Assembly: GCF_039543225.1 (NCBI RefSeq)
Contig: NZ_BAABJI010000004.1
Coordinates: 310,001 to 374,000, forward strand
Reading direction: 5' to 3'
DNA: 64,000 nucleotides
Origin: Mucilaginibacter defluvii
Lineage (GTDB): Bacteria; Bacteroidota; Bacteroidia; Sphingobacteriales; Sphingobacteriaceae
The notes beneath the pieces were generated by a model. It was not told the origin of the DNA. It saw only the letters and a list, made by a program, of their open reading frames with translations, and did not search any database. Position numbers and translations under genes: made by a program. This document shows, one piece after another, positions 25,017 through 33,396 of this stretch. Every line of letters begins with the position of its first letter. Position 1 is the stretch's first letter.

Positions 25017-26003
25017 TTAACGGCTTCCTTCAAAGGTCCATTTCTCATGGAAGAATGTTCTGTCAGAACCATTCTGAACCATTATATAACTTACTTCAAG
25101 TGTTTTAGAAGTACCATCTGCTGATACCGTAAACTTGTTGACACCCGATGGATCAAGCCTCGCAGCACGATTACTTGAATTACCACCCTGTCCGTAAAAG
25201 TTAGTAACACTTGTTACGTTACCGTTGTCATCCATCGTAAATATCGGAGCGAAGTTACCGTAGTATGAATTAGCGGTGCCGCTTTTAATAGGGTGACCTT
25301 GTAAACCGCCAAGATACGTGTTACAGAACATTACTACTGAATTCGGTGAAGTAGTAACCAAATCTGAATCCAATGGGTAGTATCCGGTTAAAGTAGCGTT
25401 GGTAACGTCAACCATAGGCGCTGTTGCTGTAACAGTGAAATTTCCGTCATACTTGTTTTTTACACTAACCTTAGTTAAAATAGTACCGTAATTACCGCTA
25501 ATGGTAGTACCATCCGCATCAGTAATGCTGATAGGCAGTACATATTGCGCATCGAAATCTGTTATCAATGTGGTATTTAACTTAACATTGATTTTAACCA
25601 TACGCTGCCCTTTAGGAATTGTAACCTCAGCAGGTATTGAATAAAACGCGCTTGGCAATAATGAGTAATCCAGAGTGATGCCGTCTTCAGCTTGTTCTGC
25701 AACGTACTCATCAATAGCTTCCGGCTTAATTCCGAGCTTGATTTTAATATCCTTTGGAGCTGCTGAACCACCCGTGTAATTAATCACGTAGGGCATTTCA
25801 ATATTAGGGTCCAATTCATATGCTCTTTCATAAAGGGCATATTTTGTACCTACTGATGAACTTGGCAATTCAAGGGTCGATGAAGAAAACTCAACAACTG
25901 CCGGAGAATTTGTAGGAGTTAAATTAGGCCTGTCGTCCTTCAAACAAGACGTTAAGCTTGTAACGGCAGCAGTGAATAATAATATGCTTAAATACTTTTT
26001 CAT
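25017..26003 (-). CDS. DUF1735-type surface lipoprotein
   Basis: The protein has 328 residues with lipoprotein lipobox LTSC (Cys20). The first half reads like a DUF1735 (BT_3987-like N-terminal) beta-domain: EMPYVINYTGGSAAPKDIKI, then SIPAEVTIPKGQRMVKINVK and YVLPISITDADG. The second half is another beta-rich domain of unknown type with a TLEVSYIMVQNG segment. It is the last gene of a leftward SusC-SusD-lipoprotein triplet, 21 nt after susD. It probably acts as an accessory surface-binding protein. No catalytic motif is seen. Confidence 0.8.
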   Translation of the reverse strand: MKKYLSILLFTAAVTSLTSCLKDDRPNLTPTNSPAVVEFSSSTLELPSSSVGTKYALYERAYELDPNIEMPYVINYTGGSAAPKDIKIKLGIKPEAIDEYVAEQAEDGITLDYSLLPSAFYSIPAEVTIPKGQRMVKINVKLNTTLITDFDAQYVLPISITDADGTTISGNYGTILTKVSVKNKYDGNFTVTATAPMVDVTNATLTGYYPLDSDLVTTSPNSVVMFCNTYLGGLQGHPIKSGTANSYYGNFAPIFTMDDNGNVTSVTNFYGQGGNSSNRAARLDPSGVNKFTVSADGTSKTLEVSYIMVQNGSDRTFFHEKWTFEGSR

Positions 26004-26024
26004 TTTTTTTAATTTAAATAGATA

Positions 26025-27722
26025 TTAATTTAAATCGTAAAACACACGAGACGTAAACGGATTAATACCTGAAGGAACATTCTGAGCGTTAAGTGCATAT
26101 TCAGATGCCGGGTACAATACGCGAACAGGCAACTTATCCTGACGAGTAGACACTGATTGAACCGAAGCGAAGTTATTATACTCATTACCACCCGGGTTTG
26201 TAGTAGGATAACCTGTTCTTCTGTAATCAGACCAGCCTTCATTACTATGAATGTAATTAACGGCTATCCATTTTTGCGTAACGATAGCTTCCAGTTTTTG
26301 GGCTTGAGTACTTGGCAAGCTTATATCAACCAAATAAGGCTTAGAAGCACCAGTATTTTGCGCAAGATAATATTCGTAAGAGTCCAATCCGGCTCCATTA
26401 CCTTCAGCAGCATCAGGCTCAGCAGCATAATCAGGTTGAAGCGCTTCGTTTTGATCTGTTAATAAATAACGCTGTGAAGCACGGATACCACGGGCAAACA
26501 GCTCTTCTACTGCTAACCCTGAGGAAATGATTCCGAATAATTTTGCTTCAGCTTGTATAAAATAACTTTCGGCAGCTAGCATTAAAGGCTGAGCCATTTG
26601 CGCTCCCTTAATTGTACCGTAACCTGCTGATGCAGCACCGTTACTGTTACCTGTAAAGAACTGGCCACCAGTTGCTGAACTTGGTACGTCTGCATCAACT
26701 ACGCCTAACTGATTAGCAGTTGTATAGCTTCTGTAAGTCACAAGCGGATCGTATAAACCTAAGCCTCTAACGTCATCTTCCAATTTATGACCGTCATAAA
26801 AAGCAACCGCGAAAAAGGTAGGAATGGTAGTTAACTGAGCTGATCCACCAGTGTACGTGTAAGCATACGCATTGAATGACGGGTTCTGCTTACCATCCTG
26901 GCCAGATGCATAACCCGGTTGCGCTTTAACATCGTAAGTAACAAATGAAGCGCTTGCAAGCTTTGCTTTTTCTGTATTAAAAGTAGAAGAAAGGCTTCCG
27001 ACTTCGCGAATGCGTACTAACATTTTAAGTTTAAGTGTGTTAGCAAATGCTGTCCATTTAGCAGTCGGATAACCGTTTGCTTCCCAAGCACCGCCATCAC
27101 TCTGACCGGAAGTTATAATATCAATCCGTTGGCTGTTAGCGCTTGTTGCAGTTGATACTGTTGACTGATTATTTGCCAACGCAAGCGCTGCAATAGCATC
27201 GTTTAACTCGCCAAATAAAGCAACGTAAATATCCTCTGCTTTGTCATACTTAGGTGTTAGGTTCTCTACACCTTTAAGAGCATCGGTATATGGCACATCG
27301 TTGTAAACATCAATAAGGCGCAGGTAGCAAAAAGCCTTCATTATTTTTGCGATAGCAAAATAGTTTTTGTAAGGCCCCGTACCATCGGTTTTATTGATGA
27401 TAGTTTGATAGCTGTTAAGATTGCTATAGGTAGATGACCACAAACCATTGTTGTCGCTGGTTGCGTAGTTGTATGTTAATACAGATCCAAAACCACCGTA
27501 ACCACCGGCATTAGCCTGGTAACCACCAGCCCATGCGCCGTAGCTGTTAAAAGTTACGTTGTTGGCTGCGGTTTGCGCAAGCGCAGCTGGCAGGATCAAA
27601 TCCGGACTAACGTCAACAGGGTTGTTCGGATTATCGTTTACATCCAGATACTTGTTACAAGAGGTGGTTGCTAGTAAGGCCCCCCCTAAAAGTATCATAT
27701 TTAAAAATTTTATCCTTTTCAT
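26025..27722 (-). CDS. SusD/RagB family lipoprotein (SusD-like_2 type)
   Basis: The protein has 565 residues with lipobox TTSC (Cys22), followed by NKYLDVNDNPNNPVDVSPDL. That opening is characteristic of the SusD-like_2 branch. Recognisable parts are FAIAKIMKAFCYLRLIDVYN, LMLAAESYFIQAEAKLFG and WIAVNYIHSNEGWSDYRRTG. It forms the lid of the SusC channel encoded just upstream on the same strand. No glycoside hydrolase or other enzyme accompanies the triplet, so the nutrient is unknown; related triplets have been linked to peptides as well as glycans. Confidence 0.93.
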   Translation of the reverse strand: MKRIKFLNMILLGGALLATTSCNKYLDVNDNPNNPVDVSPDLILPAALAQTAANNVTFNSYGAWAGGYQANAGGYGGFGSVLTYNYATSDNNGLWSSTYSNLNSYQTIINKTDGTGPYKNYFAIAKIMKAFCYLRLIDVYNDVPYTDALKGVENLTPKYDKAEDIYVALFGELNDAIAALALANNQSTVSTATSANSQRIDIITSGQSDGGAWEANGYPTAKWTAFANTLKLKMLVRIREVGSLSSTFNTEKAKLASASFVTYDVKAQPGYASGQDGKQNPSFNAYAYTYTGGSAQLTTIPTFFAVAFYDGHKLEDDVRGLGLYDPLVTYRSYTTANQLGVVDADVPSSATGGQFFTGNSNGAASAGYGTIKGAQMAQPLMLAAESYFIQAEAKLFGIISSGLAVEELFARGIRASQRYLLTDQNEALQPDYAAEPDAAEGNGAGLDSYEYYLAQNTGASKPYLVDISLPSTQAQKLEAIVTQKWIAVNYIHSNEGWSDYRRTGYPTTNPGGNEYNNFASVQSVSTRQDKLPVRVLYPASEYALNAQNVPSGINPFTSRVFYDLN

Positions 27723-27740
27723 TGTCTTTTTCTCTTTTAA

Positions 27741-30700
27741 TTATAATGTTACTGATAGGGTTGCACCAAAGTAACGGGTTGGAGGGGTTTGGCTTAATGA
27801 TTGGATACCAATAGCGTTACCATCTGTGAAGTTAAACTCCGGGTCGGTATAAAGGTTTGATTTTGGAACCCACAGGAACAGGTTACGTCCTTGTGCACTA
27901 ATGGTTACACCTTTTACGTATTTTTGGTTTCCTAAGATCGATTTTGGTAAATCATAAGATAATGATACCTCACGTAGTTTCCATGATGCACCGCTGTAAA
28001 TATAGTTAGTAGCGATGTTCATGTTATAATTGTTATCAGCAAAGAAACCCGCACCACCGTCAGATACGGTAATGTTTGTGTTTGGAACGTAAGAATTAGT
28101 AGCTTCATCAAAATAAGATGAGTTAGGGAATACGAAACGTTCACGGTTGTAGTATGCAGTTCTGATACCTGAACCCGAGAAATCGTAAGTACCGGCACCA
28201 CTGTTGTATACTACGAAACCACCACGGTATTCAGCCAATGCAAATAACCTGAAGCTTTTGTATTTAACTTCCATATTTACACCAACGCGGTGTTTAGGGC
28301 TTGTATTACCTAATATAGTTTGTGCAGCATTAGCAATTGGAAAACCAGTAGCTCTGTTGATTACAACGCGGCCCTGATCATCACGAACATAGTCAGTACC
28401 TTGAAGTACAGGATAAGGTAAACCGGTGATAGCGTACACCTGAGCAGAAGCGCCGGTGCTTAACGCAACCTGATTTAAGTCAGAGCTGATTTCAACAACT
28501 TTGTTGATTTGGTAGGTGTAGTTACCGCCTAAAGTTAACTGCCAATCAGTGTTTTTGTAAGCAACAAGGCTTAAGGTACTTTCCAAACCTTTGTTTAATA
28601 CGTTACCAGTGTTAGTCAGGTAAGAGGTAAAGCCGGTTGCGTTTGATACGCCGGTTGGAACGGTTTGGTTAGTAGTATTGGTTTTGTAGTAAGTAACGCT
28701 TGCGCTTACACGCTCGTTAAAGAACAAACCGTCAAAACCGGCTTCCCAACCTTTAGTGATCTCCGGACGTAATGACGCAGATACTAAACGATTACTCAGG
28801 ATATAACCCGGTCCAGTGCTGAACGGATAACCTGCCGCCTGGCTGTAAGTTGGCACGTTAGCGTAAGCGCCGATGTTAGCCTGGCCTACTTTTGATAATG
28901 AAGCACGGATTTTTAAGCTGTTAACCATGTCATTATCTTTAAGTGATTCAAACGCCATTGTTGGAACAAATGAAGCACTTAATGATGGATAGAAGAAAGA
29001 ACGGTTGTCTTTAGCTAATACCGAAGTCCAGTCGTTACGGCCGGTACCTTCTAAAGTTAAATAATCTTTATAAGTTACACGTAAATCTCCATAAACACCT
29101 ATTTGCCTTCTTATTGCTGAGCTTTGGTCACCACCAGTGTTAGCTGTGTAACGAGCACCAACATTAAAAAGATCTTCTTGTATTAAACCGCTCGCGTTGA
29201 TGGTTTGAGCATTATCATTATTACCACGCAGCTGAGTACCTGCTGTAAATGATACCTTGAAATCACCATAGGTTTTTTCAAACGTACCTTGCAATTCTGA
29301 TAACAATTGAGTAGTGTAAGAGCTACCATCCTCAACACTACCTGCAATGTTGTTTGATCCGTTAAACTTGCCGCTTGCTAAAGTGTAAGGAGTAAAAACG
29401 AATTTGTTAACACTGCTTTTGTATGATGTATTGTATGTTGAAATACCTACGCGGCCTACAAATGTTAATACATCGATAGGGCGCCATTTCAATTCAGCCT
29501 TACCAATCAAATAATCCTGACGGGTGTTGATACGGCTATTAGCGGCCCTGTAATAAGGGTTATCATAATAATCGTTGTAAAAACCGTTAGGGTTAGCAAA
29601 TTTGTTATTACGCCAATCTTTGTAATCAGTAATACGGATGTTATCCGGCTGGTTCAATAAGTTGTCGTAAATTGTACCGGTAGCGCTGGTTACATCTAAA
29701 CGGTTTTGAACGTAGTTTGCAGAATAATCTAAGCTTACGGTGCTGCCCACTTCGCGGGTTCCGTTTAAGCGTAATGATACACGATTATATTTATCACCCG
29801 GGGTTGTACCTTTTTGAGTAAAGTACTGGCCTGAAAAATACGTTGTTGATTTCTCATCACCGGTCTGCAACGTAAAGTCTGACTGGTTTGCTACACCTGT
29901 TTCCCAAAAATCATTTTTTGAGTTGGTTGCAGCATAAGGAAGTATTTGTTGAGAACCATCTTCAAGCACACGGCCCACCGGTTTTAATGAACCGTCGAAA
30001 GCTGGTCCGTATTGCTGGTTTTCATACGGAGTATATTGTTGTATACCTGAAGCCGAACCTGAACCAAACAGATTTTGAACTTTAGGGAAGTAGCTAACCT
30101 GCTCTAAACTGGTTGTGTTTGAAAAACGGATTGATGTTGAACCTTTTTTACCTTTTTTAGTGGTGATCAGGATCGCACCGTTTGACGCGTCTGAACCATA
30201 AAGAGCCGCACCTGAAGCACCATTTAATACCTGGATATCATCAATATCCTCAGGGTTTAAGCTGTTTAACACCGAGTTTGGAACGATGATGTTATCCAAC
30301 ACGATCAGGGCCTGGTTGTTACCAAGTAATGAGCGGTTACCACGAAGTACGATACGTACGTTAGGGTTAACACCGCTGCTTACAACGTTGACCTGCAAAC
30401 CGGCAACTTTACCAGAAAGGGCGGCGGCAACGCTCGGGGTTTTACCTTGGGTAATAGCCTGGCTCTTTAACTGAGTTGTAGCATAACCCTGTGTACTTTT
30501 TTGTACCTGAAGACCGGCAGCTGCAACAACCACCTCGTTAAGCTGGTTTGAGCTTGATGACAGGGATACAGAAACATCGCTGCGTGTTCCGATTGATGCA
30601 TCCTGGCTTTCAAAGCCGATAAAAGAAAAGCGTAGCGATTTGGCATTTGCGGGCACAGAGATGGAAAATTTACCTGCCGCATTTGTTTGCGTACCAATTG

Positions 30701-30848
30701 TAGTTCCCGATACAGTTACACTTACTCCAGGCAACGGCAAACCGTCGTCTTTTGAAGTAACCGTACCAGTAACTGTCCGATTTTGTGCGAATGTCTGCGT
30801 TACGCATAACAACAGAAAGCACAAACTTACGAGTAGAAGTTTTTTCAT
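27741..30848 (-). CDS. SusC/RagA family TonB-linked outer-membrane protein
   Basis: The protein has 1035 residues: signal peptide 1-21 (ending FAQ) and a carboxypeptidase-regulatory-like domain at about 25-98 (VTGTVTSKDDGLPLPGVSVT, TNAAGKFSISVPANAKSLRF). The linker NEVVVAAAGLQVQKSTQGYA differs from the usual VVGYGT. The plug shows PNVRIVLRGNRSLLGNNQAL, then DIQVLNGASGAALYGSDASN. A large barrel follows. There is no STN domain and no sigma/FecR pair nearby. It is the first gene of the leftward triplet and is divergent from padR, with 183 bp between them. Confidence 0.95.
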   Translation of the reverse strand: MKKLLLVSLCFLLLCVTQTFAQNRTVTGTVTSKDDGLPLPGVSVTVSGTTIGTQTNAAGKFSISVPANAKSLRFSFIGFESQDASIGTRSDVSVSLSSSSNQLNEVVVAAAGLQVQKSTQGYATTQLKSQAITQGKTPSVAAALSGKVAGLQVNVVSSGVNPNVRIVLRGNRSLLGNNQALIVLDNIIVPNSVLNSLNPEDIDDIQVLNGASGAALYGSDASNGAILITTKKGKKGSTSIRFSNTTSLEQVSYFPKVQNLFGSGSASGIQQYTPYENQQYGPAFDGSLKPVGRVLEDGSQQILPYAATNSKNDFWETGVANQSDFTLQTGDEKSTTYFSGQYFTQKGTTPGDKYNRVSLRLNGTREVGSTVSLDYSANYVQNRLDVTSATGTIYDNLLNQPDNIRITDYKDWRNNKFANPNGFYNDYYDNPYYRAANSRINTRQDYLIGKAELKWRPIDVLTFVGRVGISTYNTSYKSSVNKFVFTPYTLASGKFNGSNNIAGSVEDGSSYTTQLLSELQGTFEKTYGDFKVSFTAGTQLRGNNDNAQTINASGLIQEDLFNVGARYTANTGGDQSSAIRRQIGVYGDLRVTYKDYLTLEGTGRNDWTSVLAKDNRSFFYPSLSASFVPTMAFESLKDNDMVNSLKIRASLSKVGQANIGAYANVPTYSQAAGYPFSTGPGYILSNRLVSASLRPEITKGWEAGFDGLFFNERVSASVTYYKTNTTNQTVPTGVSNATGFTSYLTNTGNVLNKGLESTLSLVAYKNTDWQLTLGGNYTYQINKVVEISSDLNQVALSTGASAQVYAITGLPYPVLQGTDYVRDDQGRVVINRATGFPIANAAQTILGNTSPKHRVGVNMEVKYKSFRLFALAEYRGGFVVYNSGAGTYDFSGSGIRTAYYNRERFVFPNSSYFDEATNSYVPNTNITVSDGGAGFFADNNYNMNIATNYIYSGASWKLREVSLSYDLPKSILGNQKYVKGVTISAQGRNLFLWVPKSNLYTDPEFNFTDGNAIGIQSLSQTPPTRYFGATLSVTL

Positions 30849-30990
30849 TTCGTTAATAAATAAGATCAGTTAATAGTTAATTGAACATAAAAGTAATGTT
30901 ACATTATTAAAAAGTCAAATATTCTGTTAAAAAAAGTTAAAAAACTTTCCTCTAACAGAATAAAAAATAAATTTTTAAAAATACAGTACT

Positions 30991-31008
30991 ATGTATTGCA
31001 TAATACAT
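30991..31008. promoter_or_regulatory. candidate PadR operator
   Basis: ATGTATT at 30991-30997 and AATACAT at 31002-31008 form an inverted repeat, giving ATGT-N10-ACAT. That matches the layout described for PadR-family operators. It overlaps the -33 TTG of the padR promoter, a good position for autorepression. Confidence 0.6.
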
Positions 31009-31027
31009 TTTAAAACATATATCTTTG
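30996..31027 (+). promoter_or_regulatory. promoter of padR-pspC operon
   Basis: TTG at 30996-30998 and a perfect TATCTTTG (TAnnTTTG) at 31020-31027 are 21 nt apart, and the -7 box ends 4 bp before the padR ATG. Transcripts would begin at or inside the first codons. The message is therefore leaderless or nearly so, or translation starts at a later ATG (codon 11). Confidence 0.55.
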
Positions 31028-31031
31028 TATT

Positions 31032-31364
31032 ATGATTGTTGAAAATACCCAAATCCAAATGAGGAAAGGCATACTGGAGTACTGCATACTTTCCATAATT
31101 GCCAAGGGTGAAACATATGCCTCAGACATAATTGCCGAATTAAAAAAAGCGCAACTGCTTGTTGTTGAGGGCACTTTGTATCCCTTGCTTACCCGGTTAA
31201 AAAATAATGGCCTACTCAGCTACAACTGGGTTGAATCGACTTCAGGGCCGCCGCGCAAATACTACGTCCTGTCAGACGATGGCCGGAAGGTGCTCGAGCA
31301 ACTCGACAAAACCTGGCAGGAACTTGAATTTGCTGTAAAAACTGCCATTGGCGACAGAAAGTAA
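31032..31364 (+). CDS. PadR family transcriptional regulator
   Basis: The 110 residues make a complete PadR winged-helix domain: GILEYCILSIIAKGETYAS, then DIIAELKKAQLLVVEGTLYP, the wing SSGPPRKYYVLSDDGRKVLE and a short C-terminal dimerisation helix. It is of the short subfamily. The gene is followed at 30 nt by a PspC-domain gene, a pairing common in Bacteroidota, where PadR controls an envelope-stress-like operon. The ATGT-N10-ACAT repeat upstream suggests autorepression. The inducing signal is unknown. Confidence 0.93.
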   Translation: MIVENTQIQMRKGILEYCILSIIAKGETYASDIIAELKKAQLLVVEGTLYPLLTRLKNNGLLSYNWVESTSGPPRKYYVLSDDGRKVLEQLDKTWQELEFAVKTAIGDRK

Positions 31365-31393
31365 CCTATCCATCACCCCAAAATGTTATCATC

Positions 31394-33064
31394 ATGAACA
31401 AAACCATTATTATAAATATAAACGGCACCGTTTTTCATATCGAAGAGGATGCCTATGAGACACTTAAGAATTACATGACTGATGTTAAACGTCATTTCAT
31501 GAACTCAGCAGACAGCCTGGAGATTACCACTGACATTGAAAACCGGATAGCGGAGATGCTAAGTGAGATATTGGCCCGCGACAGTAAGCAAGCCATTATA
31601 GATGCAGATGTGCAGCTGGTAATTCAACAAATGGGCCGCGTTGAGGATTTTGCCGGAGCGGACGAAGATGGCAACCATACTGAACCGCCTGTGAGCGAAG
31701 ACAAACAAACTCACCGTAAATTATTCCGCGATCCGGAAGAGCGTGTTATCGGCGGCGTGTGCTCAGGCATAGCCAGCTATTTTGATTTTAAACCGGTATG
31801 GATCAGGCTGGCATTTGTTATTGCGGTTTTGATGTTTGGCACGGGAATTATTCTATATATCATACTTTGGCTGGTGGTACCCAAAGCCGCCACACGCGCA
31901 GACCGCATGGCTATGAAGGGCGAAAAATTAAACCTGCAGGGCTTTAAACGTAATTTCGAAGAAGAATTAACAGGCTTAAAAGGCAGCATGAATAGCTTTG
32001 GCAAAGAAGCCCGCCCTTTTGTTTACCGTGCGCGTGATTTCGCAGGCGACTTTTTTACACATTTCGGCACTTTTTTAAGAGGCTTTGGAAAAGTATTGCT
32101 TAAAGTATGCGGCATTGCCCTCGTTGCTTCAGCCTTTGCCGGCATCATAAGCCTTGCGGTAGTAATAGTTGCCTTTATAGCTTATGGAAATAAAGCGTTA
32201 TATGAATGGTTTCCTTTCAACATTGTGAACTACCAGGTAAACGTTATCTTTTTGATATGCGGTTTCTTATTGGTAGCTATACCATTACTTACTATTATAT
32301 TATTGGCAATAACACTGCTCTTTAAAAATTTTAGTTTCACAAAAGCTACCGGCCTAACTTTGTTGGCTATTTGGTTCACTTCAATATTTGTGGTTATTTA
32401 TTATTCGGCAAAATCATTCGCTGATTTTAAAGAAGTGGGCAGATTCAGGAAAACAGTTAACATTAAACCGGCAAAAGGCACTTATTATCTCAAGCTGAAT
32501 GACATTAAATATCTTACCAGTGAAGATAGCACACGGCTGAACATAAAAGAGCAGTTTAAGGGCGTAACGATTGTAGAAAATTACTATGACCGTAATAATC
32601 CGGAATCCTTTATCAATAACGTAACCATCTCTATCGAAAAGAGCGATGTAGCTATTCCTGTACTCATTGAAGAATTCGGATCATATGGAAAAAATTATGA
32701 GGAGGCTTTAATTAACGCCAGGGCAACCAACTATCAATTCATTCAGCAAGATTCCGTACTGAAATTTTCACCAAAGCTTGACCGCCGGGCCGGTTCGCCT
32801 TGGCGCAGGCAATCATTACACCTCACGTTAAAAGTTCCTGTGAATACAAACGTAATCATTGATGAAGAGTTGGATCGTTATGTTAATAACATTGACGCTT
32901 GGAGTTGCAGATCAATGAACGGGCAAGACAATACCCCAACTACTAAGTTTGTTATGACGGCAGAAGGTTTGCAATGTAAAGCCGATACTATTGCCAAAGC
33001 CATTGCCGCCGGAAACGACACCATTATTGTTGCTAAGGACACTATCATAGCCACAAAAAAATGA
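31394..33064 (+). CDS. PspC domain-containing membrane protein
   Basis: This 556-residue protein has an N-terminal cytoplasmic region of about 105 residues (ENRIAEMLSEIL; VIQQMGRVEDF). A PspC domain follows at about 108-164 (KLFRDPEERVIGGVCSGIAS, then a membrane helix ending LWLVVPK). Three more membrane helices lie between about 228 and 345, then a long extracytoplasmic C-terminus ends in repeated ATIV/DTI units. PspC proteins take part in envelope stress responses by sensing the inner membrane; the large C-terminal part is specific to this phylum. It overlaps the next small gene by 4 nt. Confidence 0.88.
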   Translation: MNKTIIININGTVFHIEEDAYETLKNYMTDVKRHFMNSADSLEITTDIENRIAEMLSEILARDSKQAIIDADVQLVIQQMGRVEDFAGADEDGNHTEPPVSEDKQTHRKLFRDPEERVIGGVCSGIASYFDFKPVWIRLAFVIAVLMFGTGIILYIILWLVVPKAATRADRMAMKGEKLNLQGFKRNFEEELTGLKGSMNSFGKEARPFVYRARDFAGDFFTHFGTFLRGFGKVLLKVCGIALVASAFAGIISLAVVIVAFIAYGNKALYEWFPFNIVNYQVNVIFLICGFLLVAIPLLTIILLAITLLFKNFSFTKATGLTLLAIWFTSIFVVIYYSAKSFADFKEVGRFRKTVNIKPAKGTYYLKLNDIKYLTSEDSTRLNIKEQFKGVTIVENYYDRNNPESFINNVTISIEKSDVAIPVLIEEFGSYGKNYEEALINARATNYQFIQQDSVLKFSPKLDRRAGSPWRRQSLHLTLKVPVNTNVIIDEELDRYVNNIDAWSCRSMNGQDNTPTTKFVMTAEGLQCKADTIAKAIAAGNDTIIVAKDTIIATKK

Positions 33065-33267
33065 AAGCCCTGATTAAATATATAAGCCTGCTGGTATTCA
33101 GCGGGCTTATTATTCCACTTTACTATTACTACCTGCCCGAGAAGAATAACCGCGCTGGTGTACATGCCATTAGCGCCGTAACCGATAACGCATCTCTCGA
33201 AATAACCCACACCTACCTGCAAAAAATTGCCGCCGAAATATTCCCGGTGATAAAAAAGTTTGAATAA
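33061..33267 (+). CDS. small hypothetical exported or membrane protein
   Basis: I do not recognise this 68-residue protein. It has one hydrophobic stretch near the N-terminus (about 5-25) and a soluble tail. It starts in an ATGA overlap with the PspC gene stop, which implies translational coupling and supports it being real. It is likely an accessory of the PadR/PspC operon. Confidence 0.65.
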   Translation: MKALIKYISLLVFSGLIIPLYYYYLPEKNNRAGVHAISAVTDNASLEITHTYLQKIAAEIFPVIKKFE

Positions 33268-33290
33268 AACTGTAACCAAGGCACATGTTT

Positions 33291-33361
33291 CAGCATCTTA
33301 TATATAAAACACAGATGCTGGTTTGTTAACAACATCTGACAACGCGGTTCAACCGGAACCG
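33291..33361 (+). promoter_or_regulatory. structured leader upstream of outer-membrane beta-barrel gene
   Basis: Three complementary segments can pair in two ways. CAGCATCT (33291-33298) pairs with AGATGCTG (33313-33320). Alternatively CAGATG (33312-33317) pairs with CATCTG (33333-33338). A further hairpin, CGGTTC/GAACCG, lies at 33345-33361. The mutually exclusive folds resemble an attenuator or leader switch. No T run follows, so the effect, if any, would not be classical termination. Confidence 0.4.
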
Positions 33362-33396
33362 TAAAGCCAAACTTTTTAACTAAACACTTAAAAAAC

